A stretch of DNA of 5,180 nt from Deltaproteobacteria bacterium. Lineage in GTDB: Bacteria > UBA10199 > 2-02-FULL-44-16. The stretch is from contig JACQMA010000201.1 in assembly GCA_016203825.1 (NCBI GenBank), positions 1 through 5,180 of the forward strand, written 5' to 3'. The notes beneath the pieces are model-generated. The model had not been told where the DNA came from. It did no database searches and was given only the letters and a program-made list of their open reading frames with translations. Within the stretch, counting starts at the first letter, position 1. Each line of letters opens with the position of its first letter. Positions 1-4,495 of the stretch are shown here, in pieces. A program made the translations under genes and the position numbers.

Positions 1-1228
1 GAGGGATGCGCGAAAAACCCGGAACGCGCGTCTCCGAAACGTTATTCGACAAACGACTTAAGCCCCCGATAATCGTGGTCTCGCCGTCCTTCACCAAGAC
101 GGTCGTCTTCGCCTCATTATCGGTGATGACCGGAATCCCTTCAATAGCGCGGGTAAAATCGGGAGTCGACGTCGTTGCCTCGATATCCATTTTGACAAAG
201 TGATCGATCGAAATATACGGCGTCACCTTGAGTTCGATCCCGGTTTCGATCTGTTGCAATCCCGCCCCACCCGACGTCGCGCCGCCCCCTTCTGCTCCGA
301 TATTAATGTTGCCCGAGGCGTTGATCAGCAGCGTCGTGCCACTTCGGATCTTGGCCGGCATGCCGTTTGACGTCACGATGTTCGGATCGGAAATGACATA
401 GACATCACCACGATCTTCGGCGGCCGTCAGCTGAACATCGATGTTGGTCCCCGAAAATTGTCCCAGCAGAAGCGTCAGTCCGCTCGAAGGCGACGTTGCC
501 GGAAGATCGACGTTCAACGTACGGTCACTATCGGCCAACCCTACCCCCTCAACCCCTTGAACGCGCACATCCCCGGTCGTCTTGTTCACCCCCCATTGAA
601 TGCCAAGCGAGCGACTGAAACTCCGGGTGGCCTCGAGGATCTTGGCCTCGATCAAGACTTGCGCGTCGCGAACATCGACCTGTCCCAAATAGCGGGCGGC
701 ATTGTCGAGATTCGCGGGAAGATCGCGAATAATGAGCGAATTCGTTCGATCGTCGGCAAACACCGCACCTCGGCTCGAGAGCAGCGAAGCCACGGGCTTC
801 ACCATGTCCTTGGCGATGGCATAATTGAGTTGGACAATCTGGGTGCGAAGGTTTTCGCCGGTATCTTTAAAGTCATCGCCCTTTCCCAAACGGATGACGC
901 TCCCCTCGACCGTATAGTCGAGACCGTTGACCTTGATGACGGCATGAATGGCATCTTCGATCGTCACATCGTGAAAATTCGTCGTGACACTCCCCTCAAC
1001 CCCCTCGGGGACAATGATGTTCTCATCGGCAACGGCGGCCAAAAACTCGAGGGCATCGCGAAGCGGAGTTTGTTCAAAACGAATATCAAAAAGGGCGTGA
1101 CCTTGCGGTCCCAGAAGCGATCGCTCCAAGACAGGCTGCCGCGTCGCCGTATCCTGTCCTTGGGCCACGACGCTCCCGGCCATCATCAGAACCGCGATAA
1201 AAAATGAAGGACCGCATATCCTCTTCAC
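1..1228 (-). CDS. mshL: Outer-membrane secretin, MshL/PilQ/PulD family (3' end cut by window edge)
   Basis: Forms the multimeric outer-membrane ring through which a pilus or secreted protein exits. From the GTG at 1228, 409 codons are open with no stop to the window edge. Residues 1-22 look like a Sec signal peptide (basic start, hydrophobic FFIAVLMMAG, cut near VVA). Residues about 45-115 fit the STN/N0 domain (FDIRFEQTPLRDALEFLA, then TIEDAI...VNGLDYTVEG). Residues about 128-188 fit the secretin N1 domain (VQLNYAIA, then DDRTNSLIIRD). From about 190 the secretin core begins (QVLIEAKILEA, LGIQWG, ISDPNIVTSNG, GIELKVTPYI, EGIPVITDNEAKTTVLVKDGETTIIGGL, ETRVPGFSRIP). Residues 305-323 form a glycine-rich loop. 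The GTG start overlaps the previous gene's stop (GTGA) and is preceded by a strong GGAGG ribosome site. There is only one N1-type domain and no AMIN domain, so it is shorter than PilQ. Family assignment is very secure; MshL rather than PulD or PilQ is inferred from the neighbours. Confidence 0.95.
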   Translation of the reverse strand, partial: MKRICGPSFFIAVLMMAGSVVAQGQDTATRQPVLERSLLGPQGHALFDIRFEQTPLRDALEFLAAVADENIIVPEGVEGSVTTNFHDVTIEDAIHAVIKVNGLDYTVEGSVIRLGKGDDFKDTGENLRTQIVQLNYAIAKDMVKPVASLLSSRGAVFADDRTNSLIIRDLPANLDNAARYLGQVDVRDAQVLIEAKILEATRSFSRSLGIQWGVNKTTGDVRVQGVEGVGLADSDRTLNVDLPATSPSSGLTLLLGQFSGTNIDVQLTAAEDRGDVYVISDPNIVTSNGMPAKIRSGTTLLINASGNINIGAEGGGATSGGAGLQQIETGIELKVTPYISIDHFVKMDIEATTSTPDFTRAIEGIPVITDNEAKTTVLVKDGETTIIGGLSRLSNNVSETRVPGFSRIP

Positions 1229-1584
1229 GATCCACCTCCCACCTGAAGGACAATGGTGTCGTCGAAGCGTTTCAAGACGACACGATCGCTCTCGATGGAC
1301 TGGACACGACAACCGGCAATCCGATCGCCCACCCTCACCACGTGTCCACTGATCAAGGCGAACGATGCTTCATCGCCAACAGCGGTCGCAGAGAGAGAGA
1401 GGTCATCGACCGTGAGCTTCGCATCTCCGCCCGTCCGGCCTGAAAAGGGATCTTTGACACCAGCAGGCGTGGTCGACATTGTTTGTTGTTCAAAGGTTTC
1501 GACATCGAGGTCAATCAGCGATTCCGGCGCGGCAGAAGCACGCAAGGCCGTAAAAAAAATGATACATACGAGAACGTTTTTCAT
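1225..1584 (-). CDS. Small secreted MshK/PilP/GspC-HR-like protein linking inner-membrane complex and secretin
   Basis: A 119-residue protein with a likely Sec signal peptide (MKNVLVCIIFFTALRASA, cut near residue 18), so a small periplasmic protein. The mature part has a flexible stretch, a DPF motif at 45-47 as in PilP, GspC and MshK linkers, and a compact beta-rich segment at about 60-116. The latter (LSATAVGDEASFALISG, VRVGDRIAGCRVQSIESD, VVLKRFDDTIVLQV) resembles the homology-region fold of GspC/PilP that docks on secretin N0 domains. The ATG at 1584 has GGAG 5 nt upstream and begins 2 nt after the PilO-like stop; the GTG at 1590 would place that GGAG directly on the start codon. Cys7 does not sit in a lipobox, so unlike classic PilP it is probably not a lipoprotein. 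Its last codon overlaps the secretin start. The role is inferred from fold pattern and position between PilO-like and secretin genes. Confidence 0.78.
   Translation of the reverse strand: MKNVLVCIIFFTALRASAAPESLIDLDVETFEQQTMSTTPAGVKDPFSGRTGGDAKLTVDDLSLSATAVGDEASFALISGHVVRVGDRIAGCRVQSIESDRVVLKRFDDTIVLQVGGGS
1232..1240 (-). promoter_or_regulatory. Strong Shine-Dalgarno site of the secretin gene
   Basis: On the minus strand the sequence GGGAGGTGG ends 3 nt before the GTG start at 1228; its core GGAGG lies 6 nt from the start codon. It is the best ribosome site in the window and decides the GTG start over the in-frame ATG pair at codons 15-16, which would destroy the signal peptide. The site lies inside the glycine codons ending the upstream gene. 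Confidence 0.75.
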
Positions 1585-1586
1585 CG

Positions 1587-2177
1587 TCACTCCGGTAGAT
1601 ACAACTCCACGGTTATTTTCGCCACTAAAAAACCACCCGTATCGGAACGAAAACTGAATTCAGACACGAGCAACGGCTGATCGGGTTTCTCCAAGGCCTC
1701 AACGTAGTGCACCAGAGCCGCATAGGGCCCACGCAGCTCAAGGGAAAGCGGAATGACCGCATATCCTTTCCGACTCTCTTTGTCCCCGACACTCGTCTGG
1801 AGCAGTCGCGCCTTGCCCAAAGAGGTGCGGTCCGCCAAAAGCGACAGGGCCATCGCGACCGCCGAAGCGGGATCCCCCCCTTGTTCCAAAAATCGTTGCC
1901 AGCGATTTTCCGACGGCGACGTTGCCGGTGGAGCATCCTGACGCTGATCCTGAAGCGTCATCTGCTGCTCAACCGCTGACACGAGGGCTTCTGCCGCTTT
2001 CAGTTGTTTTTGCAATGCGACCGATTGATCACGCAGGATTCGAAATTTCGCGGCGCGCGGCTGCCACAAGAATATGAAAAAAACATAGAAGAGCCCAAGA
2101 CCAACAAGCCCGATGAGCGCCATTTCTCGTCGTGGGGGACGCTTGTGAAGATCGATCGGGAAGGAGCCAAGCGCCAT
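1587..2177 (-). CDS. pilO: PilO/MshJ/GspM-like inner-membrane assembly protein
   Basis: A 196-residue bitopic membrane protein expected to pair with the PilN-like protein in the periplasm and help align the inner-membrane platform with the secretin. Residues 1-18 are a basic cytoplasmic tail (HKRPPRRE), 19-38 a membrane helix (GLVGLGLFYVFFIFLW) ended by Q-P, and about 41-78 a coiled-coil stretch. A Pro/Ser-rich linker follows at 82-89. A C-terminal ferredoxin-like domain spans about 100-195, with the typical PilO pattern SLELRGPYAALVHYVEALEK, then VSEFSF and a final KITVELYL strand. I chose the ATG at 2177: it lies 1 nt after the PilN-like stop and has GGAG 10 nt upstream, whereas an in-frame TTG at 2216 would overlap the previous gene by 38 nt. 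PilO, MshJ and GspM share this layout and primary sequence alone does not separate them; synteny favours PilO/MshJ. Confidence 0.85.
   Translation of the reverse strand: MALGSFPIDLHKRPPRREMALIGLVGLGLFYVFFIFLWQPRAAKFRILRDQSVALQKQLKAAEALVSAVEQQMTLQDQRQDAPPATSPSENRWQRFLEQGGDPASAVAMALSLLADRTSLGKARLLQTSVGDKESRKGYAVIPLSLELRGPYAALVHYVEALEKPDQPLLVSEFSFRSDTGGFLVAKITVELYLPE
1590..1593 (-). promoter_or_regulatory. Shine-Dalgarno GGAG of the MshK-like gene
   Basis: GGAG on the minus strand, 5 nt upstream of the ATG at 1584 and inside the last codons (CCG GAG TGA) of the PilO-like gene. It supports the ATG start over the GTG at 1590. Confidence 0.6.
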
Positions 2178-2178
2178 G

Positions 2179-2745
2179 TCAAAATTTCTCCACAAGAATC
2201 GAAGCGCTGATTTCAAATGCCGTCATTCCGGCGGACGTTTCTTCACGTGTCTTCACGACCTGAACATCCTCCAGAAAAATCGCGTCTTTGAGTCGCAGGA
2301 CATAATCAGCGATCCGCTGCGGCGACGGCGCGCGGCCTTCGATACTCAGGTGATACGTTTCACGCTCACCCTTGAGCACCACCTTCGAAACCTTGAGGGC
2401 CGTAAACAGAATGTTGGGAGGCAGTCTCCCCGCAAGCCCCTGGAGGAACGTCGACCACCGCGTCGGATGCTCCAAACGCGAAGCCAGCTCTTTGCCCAAG
2501 GGACGACGATGGGCATGGCGATCGGAACGTCGCGCCTGTGACAAGAGTTCCTCTTTCTTGGTTTCGAGACCCGTAATGGAGGCCTTCATCTTCACCATGC
2601 GGTTTTCCAGGAGCGACTGTCGGATGACGAAACTCCCAAAACCGACCACGAGCAGGAGGCACCAGACACCCAAGAGCATCAACAAGCCTGCATAACTCCA
2701 TAAAAACTTTTCTCGCTTCAGGAAATTGACGCGGGCGATCATCAT
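2179..2745 (-). CDS. pilN: PilN-like inner-membrane assembly protein
   Basis: A 188-residue bitopic protein. In type IV pili PilN links cytoplasmic PilM to periplasmic PilO. The short cytoplasmic tail MMIARVNFLKRE resembles the conserved (I/V)NLLP-type tail that PilM binds. Residues about 17-41 form one membrane helix (AGLLMLLGVWCLLLVVGF). Residues about 44-72 are a charged coiled coil, followed by a basic His/Arg-rich stretch (RRSDRHAHRR, 72-81). The periplasmic PilN/ferredoxin-like domain covers about 95-188: WSTFLQGLAGRLPPNILFTAL, a strand-turn-strand with IEGRAPSPQRIADYVLRL, then FLEDVQVVKT and FEISASI. The ATG at 2745 overlaps the PilM-like stop as ATGA; a second ATG follows immediately and could also be used. 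No good ribosome site precedes it, so translation probably depends on coupling to the upstream gene. Confidence 0.88.
   Translation of the reverse strand: MMIARVNFLKREKFLWSYAGLLMLLGVWCLLLVVGFGSFVIRQSLLENRMVKMKASITGLETKKEELLSQARRSDRHAHRRPLGKELASRLEHPTRWSTFLQGLAGRLPPNILFTALKVSKVVLKGERETYHLSIEGRAPSPQRIADYVLRLKDAIFLEDVQVVKTREETSAGMTAFEISASILVEKF
2188..2191 (-). promoter_or_regulatory. Shine-Dalgarno GGAG of the PilO-like gene
   Basis: GGAG on the minus strand, 10 nt before the ATG at 2177 and inside the last codons (GTG GAG AAA TTT TGA) of the PilN-like gene. The spacing is slightly long, so re-initiation by ribosomes finishing the upstream gene may also contribute. Confidence 0.5.
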
Positions 2746-3800
2746 AGGAGTGAGAGTCCCATTGCAACGGTGTACCGGGAACGTTCTTGAGGATCGTCCA
2801 TCACCGGCGTCGCCAAGGTTATCTTCGCAAACGGATCAATCATGCTCACGGGCGTACCAAGCGACGAATGGATGTGTTCGAGAAGACCCGGGCTCGCAAG
2901 GGCGGCACCACACACAAAAATATCGTTGATCGATTCCGTTCCATACTGAAGCGAAAAAGCGTTGAGCGAACGCTCGATATCCACGACCAGTTCACTCATA
3001 AAACGTTCCATCACCGGACGGGCATCGACGTTCAGTGATTCTTTTTCGGACAACCACCGTTTGACGAGGGCTCCGGGAGATGTTGCCGCCGTTCCCCCTT
3101 CTTGAAGAACGAGCTGAGCGAGACTTGTCAGATTCCCGATCACGAGCGGACGAGAAAACAAAAGTGCGGAATCCCGCATCACCGTGAGCAGGGCCGTTGT
3201 TTCATCGAGAACGAGACAGGCCATCGTGCGGTCGTGAGCCAGGAGATCGTTGGTGGAAAAAACTTGCATGATTGCCGTCGCGGCCGGTTCAAGCCACCCC
3301 AGCTTAAAATTCCATCGCTCAACCAGTTCGACCCGTTCCCGAATGGCTGCTTCGGCAACACCAAAGGCCAACACCGGCTTCACTCCGTTCGGGGGAAGCC
3401 CGGGAAGTGGGAGGGCATCGACATGATACGCTTCGGGAGGACAATCGACATGCTCCCGAAAGTTCCAACGAAGCGCCTCACGAAAATCAGCATCGGGCAT
3501 CGGTGGGAGATCCATGCGACGGATGCGCAAACTTTCATGCTCGAGTCCAAGGGCCACGATGCGCGATTTCCCAGCTTGCCGCGCCAAGAACTGACGAAAA
3601 ACGGATAACGAAATATCATCGGCATGAAAGGGATCGATCTCGATGGACCCAAAACTCACGAGTTCCACACCTCCCTGGGACAAGGGTCGCGTGTGGACGA
3701 CACGAACGGTCGACCCCTGGAGATCGACTCCCAATCGACCACGATGGCGGCGAAGCCACCACGCGTTCATTTTTTGGCGAATGCCCGTAACGATGGTCAT
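2742..3800 (-). CDS. pilM: PilM/MshI-like actin-fold pilus assembly protein
   Basis: A 352-residue cytoplasmic protein of the PilM/FtsA-like actin superfamily, expected to bind the N-terminal tail of the PilN-like protein. Residues 23-35 (LGVDLQGSTVRVV) match the phosphate-1 strand-turn-strand. Residues 96-128 carry the PilM hallmark: MDLPPMPDADFREALRW, a charged helix, then a segment ending CPPEAYHVD. Residues 195-209 (CLVLDETTALLTVMR) sit at phosphate-2, followed by FSRPLVIGN. Residues 270-306 hold the helix ELVVDIERSLNAF and the adenosine-motif strand IFVCGAALASPGL; the protein ends with the usual YTVAMGLSL. Length is normal for PilM. The Asp-x-Gly of phosphate-2 and the Gly-Gly of the adenosine motif are altered here (DET, CGAA), so nucleotide binding may be weakened. 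A basic, Trp-containing 22-residue N-terminal extension precedes the domain. The start overlaps the TPR stop (ATGA) and has only a weak ribosome site. Confidence 0.88.
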   Translation of the reverse strand: MTIVTGIRQKMNAWWLRRHRGRLGVDLQGSTVRVVHTRPLSQGGVELVSFGSIEIDPFHADDISLSVFRQFLARQAGKSRIVALGLEHESLRIRRMDLPPMPDADFREALRWNFREHVDCPPEAYHVDALPLPGLPPNGVKPVLAFGVAEAAIRERVELVERWNFKLGWLEPAATAIMQVFSTNDLLAHDRTMACLVLDETTALLTVMRDSALLFSRPLVIGNLTSLAQLVLQEGGTAATSPGALVKRWLSEKESLNVDARPVMERFMSELVVDIERSLNAFSLQYGTESINDIFVCGAALASPGLLEHIHSSLGTPVSMIDPFAKITLATPVMDDPQERSRYTVAMGLSLL

Positions 3801-4495
3801 AGTTCCAGGTCGAGAACGTGATCGCGAACTCGTTCTCGCAGATGTGCAGGAAGGTCCTTCGCGAGGTTTAAGAATTGTCGATAGTGTTCGGCGGCTTGGG
3901 CATCATCACCTTCTTTTTCTGCCGCAAGTCCCAAATGAAAATGGGGCTCGGCAAAATCGGTCTTGAGGACGAGCGCCCGCTCCCACTTCTCACGGGCTTC
4001 ACGAACACGACCTTCATGCCAGTCAAGAAGGGCCGCATTGTTGAAACATTCTGGATAGTCGGGACGAAGCTTGAGGGCCTTTTCGAAGGCTTCACGAGCA
4101 CGCCCGGCATCGCCGTGTTTTCGAGCAACGACGCCGACGTTATTCCAGATTTCGGGATCATCGCTGATGAGCGAACTCGCCACGGTCAGCTTGGCGAGTG
4201 CTCCCTCGAGATCTCCAGCACGAAATGCGACCAGTCCTTCAGCGGCGAGACGTTTTCCCTCAGCAGTATTGTCGGTTCCCTTCGTTGGCGCAGATGCTTG
4301 AGGGACAACCGGCGATGAGCGCGACAACAGTCCCGTTCGTTGCGCCACGACAAAGGCACCCGCCGCAAGGAGGATCACGACCAACACCATGACCGACACC
4401 CTCGAACGACGTGGTGATTGATCCATCGGTTCCAAATCTTTGAGCGGCGGCCCCTGCGGCGTCACCTTTTTGAGGGCATCATGAATAAGCGACAT
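3797..4495 (-). CDS. Membrane-anchored TPR protein with GspB-like cytoplasmic tail (MshN position)
   Basis: A 232-residue bitopic protein. The cytoplasmic N-terminus starts MSLIHDALKK, resembling the first residues of GspB/ExeB/PulB and many ATPase-partner proteins (pattern M-S-x-I-x-x-A-L). A basic patch (PRRSR, 28-32) precedes a membrane helix at about 33-51 (VMVLVVILLAAGAFVVA). A Ser/Pro/Thr-rich linker runs to about 78. The periplasmic part is four tandem TPR units in exact 34-residue register, about 80-113, 114-147, 148-181 and 182-215. Each has the helix-A G/A pattern and helix-B AxxxxxxAL pattern (e.g. AREAFEKALKLRPDY, AREKWERALVLKTDF). The ATG at 4495 is supported by AAGGAG 8 nt upstream; an in-frame TTG at 4585 has no such support and would bury the conserved tail. 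It overlaps the ATPase gene by 17 nt. By position and layout it corresponds to MshN or the ExeB partner of ExeA; function is inferred. Confidence 0.85.
   Translation of the reverse strand: MSLIHDALKKVTPQGPPLKDLEPMDQSPRRSRVSVMVLVVILLAAGAFVVAQRTGLLSRSSPVVPQASAPTKGTDNTAEGKRLAAEGLVAFRAGDLEGALAKLTVASSLISDDPEIWNNVGVVARKHGDAGRAREAFEKALKLRPDYPECFNNAALLDWHEGRVREAREKWERALVLKTDFAEPHFHLGLAAEKEGDDAQAAEHYRQFLNLAKDLPAHLRERVRDHVLDLEL
3811..3838 (-). repeat. Perfect 8-bp inverted repeat (possible mRNA hairpin) before the PilM-like start
   Basis: CGAGAACG at 3811-3818 and CGTTCTCG at 3831-3838 are exact reverse complements separated by 12 nt. In the minus-strand mRNA this gives an 8-bp stem with a 12-nt loop ending 10 nt before the PilM-like ATG at 3800. 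It lies in the last codons of the TPR gene (R-E-R-V-R-D-H-V-L-D). It may be chance within Arg/Glu/Val codons or may affect coupling between the two genes; it lacks the U-run of an intrinsic terminator. Confidence 0.4.

Noticed and set aside
545..1003. A 12-nt direct repeat, CCCCTCAACCCC, at 545-556 and 992-1003.
   Set aside because: Both copies encode similar Gly-Val-Glu-Gly segments of the secretin in low-complexity G-rich codons; two copies 447 nt apart do not suggest a functional repeat.
458..1207. A 249-codon open frame on the plus strand opposite the secretin gene.
   Set aside because: It is fully antisense to a secretin with clear family motifs. Its translation is Arg/Asp-rich with no domain pattern, so it is a shadow of the codon bias on the opposite strand.
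1585..1590. GTG start for the MshK-like gene at 1590, overlapping the PilO-like stop as GTGA.
   Set aside because: The GGAG would touch the start codon; the ATG at 1584 has correct 5-nt spacing.
1253..1657. A 134-codon plus-strand open frame across the MshK-like and PilO-like genes.
   Set aside because: It lies opposite two genes with good signal-peptide, start-site and family evidence; its composition looks like a shadow frame.
2178..2216. Upstream TTG start for the PilO-like gene at 2216, adding 13 residues.
   Set aside because: It would overlap the PilN-like gene by 38 nt and lacks a ribosome site; the ATG at 2177 follows the stop by 1 nt and has GGAG upstream.
3102..3608. A 168-codon plus-strand open frame opposite the PilM-like gene.
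   Set aside because: Antisense to a well-supported gene and without recognisable motifs or a convincing ribosome site.
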